Assembly (NCBI RefSeq): GCF_011601275.1
Contig: NZ_JAAOLY010000009.1
Span: 1-64,000, forward strand
Length of the DNA: 64,000 nucleotides
DNA from: Janthinobacterium lividum
Lineage (GTDB): Bacteria; Pseudomonadota; Gammaproteobacteria; Burkholderiales; Burkholderiaceae_D
Direction: 5' to 3'
Of this stretch, positions 44,699 to 56,029 are shown one piece after another (positions within the stretch are counted from its first letter, which is position 1; each line of letters opens with the position of its first letter). Position numbers and translations under genes: made by a program. The notes beneath the pieces are model-generated. The model was not told the origin of the DNA. It did not search any database and saw only the letters and a program-made list of their open reading frames with translations.

Positions 44699-46995
44699 TG
44701 AGTCAAGCATTGCGCTATCTGCTGGTGGTGGGCGGCGGCATTGTCAGTATCCTGCTGTTCCTGCTGGCGTCGGCTTCCGACAATTCCGGCTTTTTCGACC
44801 GTTACTACACCTGGCTGCTGGGCTTGAACGCGGCCGTGGCCGTGTCCCTGCTGGCGCTGGTGGGCATTTCCCTGGGCCGTCTATACGCGCGCTACAAGAG
44901 CGGCAAGTTCGGCTCCAAGCTGATGACGCGCCTGGTGATGCTGTTCGCCGCCGTCGGCATCCTGCCCGGCCTCGTGATTTTTCTTGTTTCTGTGCAATTC
45001 GTCTCCCACTCGATCGAATCCTGGTTCAACGTCAAGATCGAAGCGGCGCTGGAATCGGGGATTGAGCTGGGCCGTGCCGGCCTCGATGCGGCCCTCGTCG
45101 AACTCGATCACCGGGGCCGCAAGGCCGTCGATGAACTGGGCGCCGACCCGGTGGCCGGTCCGGCTGTGCTGACCAGCCTGCTGCGCGAAGAGGGCATGCA
45201 AAATGTCATGCTCGTCAGTGGCGACGGCGTGCTGCTGGCCAGCGCCGGGCCGCATAGCGCGGCCGACTTGCCGACGCCGGCCATGCTGGTGCAGGCGGCC
45301 TTGCCGGCCGGCTATGCCTCCGCCGAAGGGGGCCTGGAATTGCACGACGATGGCACGGAATCGGGCGGCGGCGGCTTCCGCGCGGGTACGCCCGCATCGC
45401 TGGAAACGGCGGCCAGCCTGCGCCTGCGCGTACTGGTTGCCGTGCCGGGACCCTCCGTGTCGCCCCGCTACCTGCAACTGCTGCAGGCCGTGCCGCCCAA
45501 GCTGGCGACGAATGGCGAAGTGCTGCGCGCCGCCTACAGTGAATACAAGGAACGTTTCGTCGCGCGCGTGGGTCTGCGCAAGATGTACATGGAAATCCTC
45601 ACCCTGACCTTGCTGCTGGCCATCTTTGGCGCCATCGGCAGCGCTTTCCTGATCGCGGGCAACCTGGCCCAGCCCCTGCTGCTGCTGGCCGAAGGCACGC
45701 GCGCCGTGGCCGAGGGCGATTTGTCGCCGCGCCCCATCGTCGCCACCAAGGATGAACTGGGCACCCTGACGCAGTCGTTCAACATCATGACGCGCCAGCT
45801 GCTTGATGCGCGCACGGCCGTGGAAAGCAACCGCGCCGCGCTGCAAAACGCCAAGGCCCACCTGGAATCGGTGCTGGCGAACATGTCGGCCGGCGTGATG
45901 GTGCTCGATGGCGATTTTAAGTTAGTCACCTGCAACGAGTCCGTCGAGCGCATCTTGCAACATTCCGGCATGAGCATGGTGGGCCAGCCGCTGGTCCAAA
46001 TTGCTGGAATGGAAGAGTTTGGCGGCGCCATCATCAGCGCCTTCACGGCGCAAAGCGCGCAGTCGGCGTCGGGCCGCAACCAGCAGCGCCTGCACTGGCA
46101 GCGGCAAATCGAGATTCCGCGCCGCCTGGGCAGCAGTGCCGACGAGCATGACATCACCTTGCTGGCGCGCGGTTCGCGCCTGCCGCTGGAGTCCGGCAGC
46201 GGCTACATCGTCGTGTTCGATGATATTTCCGACGTCATTTCCGCGCAGCGCTCGATCGCCTGGGGCGAGGTGGCGCGCCGCCTGGCGCATGAAATCAAGA
46301 ATCCGCTCACGCCGATCCAGCTGTCGGCCGAGCGTCTGCAGATGAAGCTGGAAGGCAAACTGGAGCAGCCCGATGCCGACCTGCTCAGCCGCGCCACCAC
46401 CACCATCGTCAAGCAGGTCGATGCGATGAAGCGCATGGTCGACGACTTCCGCGACTATGCGCGCACGCCGCCGGCCGTGCTCGTGCCGCTGCGCCTGAAC
46501 GAGCTGATCGAAGAGATACTGAACCTGTACCTGCGCGGCGACGATGGCGACATCATCCACCCGCTGCTGGCGCCGAATCTGCCGATGGTGATGGGCGATC
46601 CGACCCAGTTGCGCCAGGTGATTCATAACCTGCTGCAGAACGCGCAGGACGCCATGGCCGACCTGCCGCCGGACTCGCCGCATCCGCGGATTGACGTAAG
46701 GACGGAAGCAATTCATTATCGCAGTGCGGACGGCGGCGTGAATATCGCCGTGCGGCTGGCCATCACGGACAATGGTCCTGGTTTTGCACCAAAAATCCTG
46801 GCGCGCGCCTTCGAGCCGTATGTGACCTCGAAGGCCCGCGGCACGGGATTGGGCCTGGCGATGGTAAAGAAAATTATCGATGAACACGGCGGACGCATCG
46901 ATATCGAGAACCGGGTCGACGGCAGTGGCGCTTCGGTGGTCATTTTGCTGTTAAAGTTAGCTCCCGACGCTCCTGCCCAGGAATTCCTGGCGTGA
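44698..46995 (+). CDS. ntrY: NtrY-like membrane sensor histidine kinase
   Basis: 765 residues, starting with GTG that overlaps the previous stop. Membrane helices lie at about 5-27, 35-58, 80-102 and 300-325, with a large periplasmic region between the last two. A HAMP domain (about 325-380), a PAS domain (about 390-510) and the kinase core follow. His531 in RRLAHEIKNPLTPIQ is the phosphorylated residue; NLLQNAQDAM, DNGPGF and GTGLGLAMVKKI form the ATP site. NtrY-type kinases are linked to nitrogen, redox or microaerobic control. The regulator gene follows. Confidence 0.92.
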   Translation: MSQALRYLLVVGGGIVSILLFLLASASDNSGFFDRYYTWLLGLNAAVAVSLLALVGISLGRLYARYKSGKFGSKLMTRLVMLFAAVGILPGLVIFLVSVQFVSHSIESWFNVKIEAALESGIELGRAGLDAALVELDHRGRKAVDELGADPVAGPAVLTSLLREEGMQNVMLVSGDGVLLASAGPHSAADLPTPAMLVQAALPAGYASAEGGLELHDDGTESGGGGFRAGTPASLETAASLRLRVLVAVPGPSVSPRYLQLLQAVPPKLATNGEVLRAAYSEYKERFVARVGLRKMYMEILTLTLLLAIFGAIGSAFLIAGNLAQPLLLLAEGTRAVAEGDLSPRPIVATKDELGTLTQSFNIMTRQLLDARTAVESNRAALQNAKAHLESVLANMSAGVMVLDGDFKLVTCNESVERILQHSGMSMVGQPLVQIAGMEEFGGAIISAFTAQSAQSASGRNQQRLHWQRQIEIPRRLGSSADEHDITLLARGSRLPLESGSGYIVVFDDISDVISAQRSIAWGEVARRLAHEIKNPLTPIQLSAERLQMKLEGKLEQPDADLLSRATTTIVKQVDAMKRMVDDFRDYARTPPAVLVPLRLNELIEEILNLYLRGDDGDIIHPLLAPNLPMVMGDPTQLRQVIHNLLQNAQDAMADLPPDSPHPRIDVRTEAIHYRSADGGVNIAVRLAITDNGPGFAPKILARAFEPYVTSKARGTGLGLAMVKKIIDEHGGRIDIENRVDGSGASVVILLLKLAPDAPAQEFLA

Positions 46996-47000
46996 GGGTC

Positions 47001-47030
47001 TGGTTTAGTATTTAAAACACTAATAAAATC
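47001..47030 (+). promoter_or_regulatory. AT-rich candidate promoter between ntrY and ntrX
   Basis: TAAAAT at 47024-47029 lies in an AT-rich island within otherwise GC-rich DNA, with TTAGT and ACTAA forming a small inverted repeat before it. A matching -35 is poor. It could allow ntrX expression apart from ntrY. Confidence 0.3.
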
Positions 47031-47093
47031 ATAGCTGTCCGCCGTGTACATCTTGTGCGCGTCGGCCGGCGAAATGAGGAAGGCAAGACACGA

Positions 47094-47813
47094 ATGGCAA
47101 ACATACTCGTAGTGGATGATGAAATGGGTATCCGTGAGTTGCTCTCGGAAATTTTGGGCGACGAAGGACATGCTATCCAGCTGGCCGAAAATGCGCAGCA
47201 GGCGCGCGAAGCGCGTGCCGCCGGTGCGCCGGATCTGGTATTGCTGGATATCTGGATGCCCGACACCGATGGCGTCACCCTGCTCAAGGAGTGGCAGCGC
47301 GATGGCTTGCTGACCATGCCGGTGATCATGATGTCGGGCCACGCCACCATCGATACGGCGGTCGAGGCGACGCGCATCGGCGCCATGAACTTCCTGGAAA
47401 AACCGATTGCCCTGCAAAAACTGCTGAAGGCAGTCCAGCAAGGCTTGACGCGGGCCCAGGAAACCGTGCGCGCGCCGAGCGTGGCGCCGCGTCCCGTGGC
47501 TCCCGTGGTGGCCGAAGAAAGCAGCCACCCCGTGCCCAGCTTTGGCGGCAGTGCGCCGCAACAGCTGATGGTGCGCCCAGGCATCGCCGTACCGGCGGTA
47601 GCCGAAGGCCATGGCTACAACCTGTCGTTCGACTTGCCGCTGCGCGAGGCGCGTGATGCGTTCGAGCGCATGTATTTCGAACACCACCTGGGCCGCGAAG
47701 GCGGCAGCATGACCCGCGTGGCGGAAAAAACAGGCCTGGAACGCACCCATTTGTACCGCAAGCTGAAACAGCTGGGCGTGGAACCGGGCAAGCTGGCCAA
47801 GAAAGGCCTGTGA
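47094..47813 (+). CDS. NtrX-like response regulator lacking the AAA+ domain
   Basis: 239 residues from the ATG at 47094. A receiver domain (about 1-120) has the phosphorylated Asp52 in LLDIWMPDTDG and the conserved Lys in FLEKPI. A Pro/Val/Ala-rich linker (about 121-185) and a Fis-type helix-turn-helix (about 200-235, MTRVAEKTGLERTHLYRKLKQLG) follow. Canonical NtrX (about 450 residues) has a sigma54-interacting AAA+ ATPase between these parts; it is absent here, with no sign of a frame break. It probably acts on sigma70 promoters or as a repressor. Confidence 0.88.
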   Translation: MANILVVDDEMGIRELLSEILGDEGHAIQLAENAQQAREARAAGAPDLVLLDIWMPDTDGVTLLKEWQRDGLLTMPVIMMSGHATIDTAVEATRIGAMNFLEKPIALQKLLKAVQQGLTRAQETVRAPSVAPRPVAPVVAEESSHPVPSFGGSAPQQLMVRPGIAVPAVAEGHGYNLSFDLPLREARDAFERMYFEHHLGREGGSMTRVAEKTGLERTHLYRKLKQLGVEPGKLAKKGL

Positions 47814-48217
47814 CGTCAGCCGTACGGCGTCCGACGCCGCTGACCCTGGTCAGCGGTGGTCGCGCCGCCGAGCGCGAGGCGGCCATCGCGCAAGCCTTGC
47901 AGCCTGACGAAACGACGGCCGTGATCCTCGAGGGATTCGCTGACGGCAACGCCATCCTGGCCGACCTGGCCGAACAAATTTCTCCTTCCTCATCGTTTCC
48001 ATTGCAACTGTTGCGCATCGCGCCCGGTTGCCTGTGCTGCAGCGGCAATCTCGTATTGCGTGTAACATTAAATCGTCTGCTGCGCCATCCACCCGCGCGC
48101 CTGTTCATCAGCCTGGCCGACGCCTCGCACATCGAACAGCTGCGCACCTGGCTGACCGCCAGTCCCTACGATGTTCTGCTGGCGCTGGGACCGGACTTGA
48201 TTGTTTCCTCAACGTAG
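47810..48217 (+). CDS. Degenerate G3E (CobW/UreG-like) GTPase fragment-like protein
   Basis: 135 residues, starting with GTG in a four-base GTGA overlap with the ntrX-like gene. The segment LLRIAPGCLCCSGNLVLRVTLNRLL carries a C-x-C-C cluster at the place and in the context of the GCxCC metal motif of CobW-type metallochaperones, and is followed by an ADASHIEQL segment like the family's TTGLADP strand. The P-loop GxxGxGKT is replaced by SGGRAAEREAAI, so nucleotide binding is unlikely. The C-terminal half of a G3E protein is missing. The relationship is inferred from motifs. Confidence 0.65.
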   Translation: MTSAVRRPTPLTLVSGGRAAEREAAIAQALQPDETTAVILEGFADGNAILADLAEQISPSSSFPLQLLRIAPGCLCCSGNLVLRVTLNRLLRHPPARLFISLADASHIEQLRTWLTASPYDVLLALGPDLIVSST

Positions 48218-48286
48218 CTTCCTGATCGTCTTACCGCAGTCGCAGTTTGCATCTCGTTACAACTCTGTAGCCCGCAGGGTGGCATT

Positions 48287-48349
48287 GCCGCTTGAAATGG
48301 CGGCGTGGGAACCCCACCTCTGTCCTGAAACCGCAAGAGTTTCTCTTGC
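48287..48349 (+). promoter_or_regulatory. Three-hairpin leader of the DUF3567 gene
   Basis: Three perfect stems follow one another: GCCGC/GCGGC (48287-48304), GTGGG/CCCAC (48305-48317, directly stacked on the first) and GCAAGAG/CTCTTGC with a TTT loop (48333-48349). The ribosome binding site AAGGA (48357-48361) and the ATG at 48368 come right after. There is no T run. This looks like a structured 5' UTR or small RNA; I do not recognise a known riboswitch. Confidence 0.55.
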
Positions 48350-48367
48350 TTGAGCGAAGGATGCAAA

Positions 48368-48625
48368 ATGAACCTGATCTATAACAGCGAACAATATAGC
48401 GTCGTGGAATTCGGCGTCGATGGCGACCTGGAAGCCCTGCGCTTTGGCGGCTATGAAATCGTCGACAAGGGGGGCAAGCGAGAAACGTTTATCGCCGGCA
48501 TCCTTGCGCAAAACTTTCGCCGCGACGTCACGGAATTGATCGCCAGCGAACCGAGCATGGAAGAGATCGATGAATTCTTGGGCAGCTACGATTCCCTCAT
48601 GAGCCAGCCCGTCCTGTTGCACTGA
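48368..48625 (+). CDS. DUF3567 family protein
   Basis: 85 residues. It matches the small DUF3567 family of Burkholderiales, with YSVVEFGVDG, FGGYEIVDKGGKRE and the C-terminal FLGSYDSLMSQPVLLH. It is soluble, acidic and without a recognised catalytic motif; the function is unknown. The ATG at 48368 has AAGGA at six bases. It lies 150 bases after the G3E-like gene, with a hairpin-rich leader between. Confidence 0.88.
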   Translation: MNLIYNSEQYSVVEFGVDGDLEALRFGGYEIVDKGGKRETFIAGILAQNFRRDVTELIASEPSMEEIDEFLGSYDSLMSQPVLLH

Positions 48626-48702
48626 TGTGATGGCCATCGCCACCATACCAATCCGCCAGGCGGCGTGGTATGGTGGCCGTGTTATCCAGCTGCAAACAGA
48701 CC

Positions 48703-49482
48703 ATGTGCCAACTTCTCGGAATGAATTGCAATGTCCCCACGGACATTGTCTTTAGTTTTACCGGCTTCGCCATGCGCGGCGGCCATACCGATACCCACCA
48801 TGACGGCTGGGGCATCGCCTTTTTCGAGGGCGCCGGCGTGCGCCATTTCGTCGACCACCAGGCGGCCATCGCCTCGCCCGTGGCCGAACTGATCAAACGC
48901 TATCCGATCAAGTCGCGCAATGTCATCGCGCATATCCGCAAGGCCACGCAAGGCCAGGTGGCGCTGGAAAACTGCCACCCCTTCGTGCGCGAACTGTGGG
49001 GCCGTTACTGGGTCTTTGCCCACAATGGCGATTTGAAGCAATTCCACCCCGTGCTGACGGGCAGCTACCGCCCCGTCGGCTGCACCGACAGCGAGCTGGC
49101 TTTCTGCTATCTGCTGCAGGAATTGCATGCGCGCTTTGGCGACGCCCCGCCGGCCTTGCCGCAACTGCATGCCGCCTTGGCGCAGTTGTTGCCCAGCATT
49201 GCCGCCCACGGCACGTTCAACATGATGCTGTCGAGCGGCGAGGCCCTGTTTGCCCATTGCTCGACCAGCTTGCACTATCTGGTGCGACAACATCCGTTCC
49301 CAACTGCTAAACTCTCCGATGAGGACCTGAGCGTGGACTTTTCCCAGGTGACGACGCCCCAGGACAGAGTGGCCGTGATCGTTACCCAGCCGCTGACGAC
49401 GAATGAGCAATGGACGGCGTTTGCGCCCGGCGAATTGAAATTATTTGTCGACGGGATAGTACAAGACACGCCAGTGGCCTAA
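48703..49482 (+). CDS. Class II glutamine amidotransferase (YafJ/GATase_6 type)
   Basis: 259 residues. The ATG at 48703 puts Cys at position 2 (MCQLLGMN), the N-terminal nucleophile exposed after Met removal. HDGWGIAFFEG and VIAHIRKATQG build the glutamine pocket, with VFAHNGDLKQF following. It is a stand-alone amidotransferase like E. coli YafJ or the EgtC group; the acceptor is unknown. No ergothioneine genes are nearby. A longer in-frame start at 48670 would bury the Cys and is rejected. Confidence 0.88.
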   Translation: MCQLLGMNCNVPTDIVFSFTGFAMRGGHTDTHHDGWGIAFFEGAGVRHFVDHQAAIASPVAELIKRYPIKSRNVIAHIRKATQGQVALENCHPFVRELWGRYWVFAHNGDLKQFHPVLTGSYRPVGCTDSELAFCYLLQELHARFGDAPPALPQLHAALAQLLPSIAAHGTFNMMLSSGEALFAHCSTSLHYLVRQHPFPTAKLSDEDLSVDFSQVTTPQDRVAVIVTQPLTTNEQWTAFAPGELKLFVDGIVQDTPVA

Positions 49483-49619
49483 TTTGTTGACGACAATAAA
49501 CTGGATTGCTGCCAAAATACCCACAGCGCGGGCGGAATTCAGCTAAAGTATTGTCAATAGTGAACCTTGATGCGGGCGCGGCGCGGCCGGTGTCACTCGA
49601 CGTGATTGATGAAGAGTTA

Positions 49620-50900
49620 ATGATCGATATTTCCAGCAACGACATCACCCCGAAACCCTTGCGCGTGCGCGAGTTCTATCTGGGTCGACAACCTATCCTC
49701 GACCGCAACCAAGCCCTGTTCGGCTATGAGTTGCTATTCCGCAACGCTCCGGTCGGCCCCGCCAACATTACCAGCGACCTGTCCGCCACGGCCTCCGTCA
49801 TTGCCCACGCTTCCCAGCTGGGCATGGAAAAGGTCATCGGCGACGCGCTCGGTTTCGTCAACGTCGATGCCGACGTGATCATGAGCGACATCTTCGTCTT
49901 CCTGCCGCGCGAAAAAGTGGTGCTGGAAATCGTCGAATCGATGCCCGTGACGCCGGAAGTGCGCGCGCGCATCAGCGAACTGGTGGGCCATGGCTTTACC
50001 TTCGCGCTGGAAAACGTCGTATCCGACACGGCGCAAGTGCAGGAGCTGTTGCCGCTGGTGCAATACGTCAAGATGGACATGAGCACGGTCGATCCGAAAG
50101 TGCTGGCGGCCCTGGCGCCCCGTTTCAAGCAGGAAAACAAGAAACTGGTGGCGGAAAAGGTCGAGACGCGCGAAGAATTCAAGTCGGGCCTTGACCTGGG
50201 CTTCGATTACTTCCAGGGTTATTACTTTGCCAAGCCCGCCATCATGACGGGCAAGAAGCTGTCGCCGTCGCAACTGGCCGTCATGGAACTGATGACCCTG
50301 GTGACGTCGGACGCCGACAACATGGATATCGAGCGCGCCATCAAGCGCGACGTGTCCTTGGCCCTGAACCTGCTGCGCCTGGTCAATACGCCGGCCGTGG
50401 GCGCGCGCCAGCGCATCGATTCGCTGAGCCAGGCCGTCACCGTACTGGGCCGCCGACAATTGCAGCGCTGGCTGCAAATCATGCTGTACGCGGAACCAAG
50501 CAAGCGCGGCCATAGCATGACGCCGCTGCTGATGCTGGCCACTACGCGCGGCCGTTTGCTCGAGTTGCTTGCGCATAAACTGCGCCCGAACCACGCCCAC
50601 TCGGCCGATATCGCCTTTACGGTCGGTATCATGTCCCTGATGGATACCCTGTTCGGCGTGCCGATGTCGGAAATCCTCAGCCAGATCGAAGTGATCGACG
50701 AAGTGGCCGAAGCGCTGCTGTCGCGCGAAGGTTTCTATGGCGACTTGCTGCGCCTGGCCGAATGCATCGAGCGCATTGAAGACATGGAAGGCGAGATCGT
50801 GCCGACCTTGCGCGACCTGGCCATGTCGCCGGACGACCTGGTGGAGCTGGAAATGGCCGCTTACGAATGGAGCGATAACGTCGTTCGCTACGCTTTGTAA
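49620..50900 (+). CDS. EAL-HDOD domain signalling protein (YuxH/CdgJ-like)
   Basis: 426 residues from the ATG at 49620; other in-frame starts upstream to 49506 are possible. Residues about 17-215 form an EAL-type domain, but the signature is GYELLFR instead of EAL and several metal ligands are replaced, so c-di-GMP hydrolysis is doubtful. VKMDMS, VAEKVETREEF and YFQGYYFAKP remain. A HDOD domain follows (about 220-400, LVNTPAVGARQRIDSLSQAV). Relatives such as CdgJ influence motility and biofilms. Confidence 0.85.
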   Translation: MIDISSNDITPKPLRVREFYLGRQPILDRNQALFGYELLFRNAPVGPANITSDLSATASVIAHASQLGMEKVIGDALGFVNVDADVIMSDIFVFLPREKVVLEIVESMPVTPEVRARISELVGHGFTFALENVVSDTAQVQELLPLVQYVKMDMSTVDPKVLAALAPRFKQENKKLVAEKVETREEFKSGLDLGFDYFQGYYFAKPAIMTGKKLSPSQLAVMELMTLVTSDADNMDIERAIKRDVSLALNLLRLVNTPAVGARQRIDSLSQAVTVLGRRQLQRWLQIMLYAEPSKRGHSMTPLLMLATTRGRLLELLAHKLRPNHAHSADIAFTVGIMSLMDTLFGVPMSEILSQIEVIDEVAEALLSREGFYGDLLRLAECIERIEDMEGEIVPTLRDLAMSPDDLVELEMAAYEWSDNVVRYAL

Positions 50901-50951
50901 TGGCGCCTGACCTGAGCTACTGCGCGTCGGTATAGGCGGCCTGCGATGCTC

Positions 50952-50969
50952 ACCGTACTTTAGTACGGT
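50952..50969. repeat. Intergenic palindrome ACCGTAC-TTTA-GTACGGT
   Basis: A perfect seven-base-pair stem with a four-base loop inside the 212-base gap between the EAL-HDOD gene and the SPW gene. The surrounding GC-rich block (about 50925-51020) has no coding character. It may be a repeat element, but only one copy is in this window. Confidence 0.4.
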
Positions 50970-51069
50970 TGCGCTTCTCGGCCACCTCTCCCTTCCGCTC
51001 GCTACGCTCATGCCAGGCGCTGTGACGTTGCGTATCTGCTGGTCGCTACTTGCGTGTTGTCCGTCTCCC

Positions 51070-51106
51070 AAAGCCCTGCACGGCGTCGCCGTAGCAGGGC
51101 TTTTTT
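51070..51106 (+). terminator. Rho-independent terminator
   Basis: AAGCCCTGC pairs perfectly with GCAGGGCTT. An inner CGGC/GCCG helix sits in the loop and TTTTTT follows. It lies 170 bases past the EAL-HDOD stop and just before the convergent SPW gene stop. The plus strand has the longer T run. Confidence 0.85.
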
Positions 51107-51112
51107 ACGCCG

Positions 51113-51484
51113 CTACGCTGCCGCGCCCGGCCAGTGCTTGTGCAGTTCGGGGTCGGTGCGCAACTCCCACAGGGCCAGCACGACGACGGCGATACCGACG
51201 AGCACCTCGTTCCACATGACGACGGGCTGATCGGCCAGCCGCAGTACCCACGGCGAGGCGGCGACCCAGACGCCGACCAGCAGGTTGACGACGACGGCCC
51301 AGAAATAGGTCTTGTACAGGTCGAAGGCGGCCAGCACGGCGATCACCAGGCCCGAGACAATGGCGTTCATCATCTGCGGCGAGCCTTGGGGATAGGAAAA
51401 GGCCCAGGGCGAGACGACCAGCCATAAGCCCAGCAACAGGATCACCTGATCCTGCCAGCGTTTCAGTTTGAAATTGGTTGCCAT
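51113..51484 (-). CDS. SPW repeat-containing membrane protein
   Basis: 123 residues with four hydrophobic helices arranged as two similar halves. Each half has the SPW motif: LWLVVSPWAF near residue 21 and VWVAASPWVL near residue 72. This defines the SPW repeat family (PF03779), whose function is not established. The N-terminus KLKRWQDQV is cytoplasmic by charge. It lies downstream of metH in the same direction, about 110 bases on the far side of the metH stop. Confidence 0.85.
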   Translation of the reverse strand: MATNFKLKRWQDQVILLLGLWLVVSPWAFSYPQGSPQMMNAIVSGLVIAVLAAFDLYKTYFWAVVVNLLVGVWVAASPWVLRLADQPVVMWNEVLVGIAVVVLALWELRTDPELHKHWPGAAA

Positions 51485-51594
51485 ATATCCTCCTTGCCAA
51501 TTGAGAACGGGCCGGAGCGGGCATGCAGCATGCCGGCCGGCATACTGCGTTAGTGCGCTGCGGCGCGCGAAAGTTCCGCGCGCCTTGTCGGGGC

Positions 51595-55389
<3,795 letters not shown>

Positions 55390-55534
55390 TTCATGCTTTC
55401 AATAGGCAAACGGGCGGCGGCGCGGCGACAAGACTGGACGAGGCGGTTGCGGATCAGCAGGATCAGCTGACGGAGTGTGCCGGCCGGATAGGGCAGGCAG
55501 AAGGTGGCAATCGCCTGATTTCACCGGGTCTAAA

Positions 55535-55540
55535 ATTATA
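55535..55540 (-). promoter_or_regulatory. Candidate -10 box of metH
   Basis: Read on the minus strand this is a perfect TATAAT about 145 bases upstream of the metH ATG. The -35 is poor (TTAGAA region at about 18 bases). The leader contains no run resembling the B12 box or the SAH riboswitch core that I could recognise. Confidence 0.45.
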
Positions 55541-56029
55541 CGGCATCAGGCTGCTTTGGTTCTAAGCAAAAGCGGCCGATCACCCCACGGCTGGCCTTCT
55601 TGCAACACATCGCCTCGCGCCACGTTTGGATCTGAAAATTACATTCCTGAAAATCTTACTCAAAACGTTAATTCTTCCGCCAAACTTGGCAGGAAGGCAT
55701 GTCGTCTAGGCTGTGGAAAAATTTCCACATTATTTGCGCCAAGTCAGAATCTTTTTAATGAATTGAATGGCAATAGCTGCAAAGGAAAATAATTTTGATT
55801 TAGGACAATACAGAGTGAAGTGAATAATTCCCAAAATAAAGGTTTTCAAACAGATACTTTAATTATTATCAAAACCAATTGAATCAAAAGCATTAATAGT
55901 TGTCTTTAGGAATCGAATTAACCCATAATATTGGTTCTTCGAAATTACATTCTCACCAAAAGTCACCAATATGTCACATTTCTCTCGTGTCCTCCCCGGC
56001 ATCGCGCTGCACCAACATGGTTGCCAGCC
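55541..56029. other. AT-rich intergenic region between metH and the metzincin lipoprotein gene
   Basis: From about 55620 to 55970 the DNA is clearly richer in A and T than the rest of the window. It holds a 16-base inverted repeat GTGGAAA-AA-TTTCCAC near 55713-55728 and many A and T tracts. No open frame of protein quality is present. It probably carries the promoter of the lipoprotein gene and may be bent or bound by a nucleoid protein. Confidence 0.6.
55900..55929 (+). promoter_or_regulatory. Candidate promoter of the metzincin lipoprotein gene
   Basis: TTGTCT (55900-55905) and CATAAT (55924-55929) are separated by 18 bases in the AT-rich gap. Transcription would start near 55936, leaving about 95 nt before the ATG at 56030. 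Confidence 0.4.

Noticed and set aside
49487..49510. TTGACG before the EAL-HDOD gene as a promoter
   Set aside because: The nearest -10-like sequence (AAAATA) is 21 bases away, too far for sigma70.
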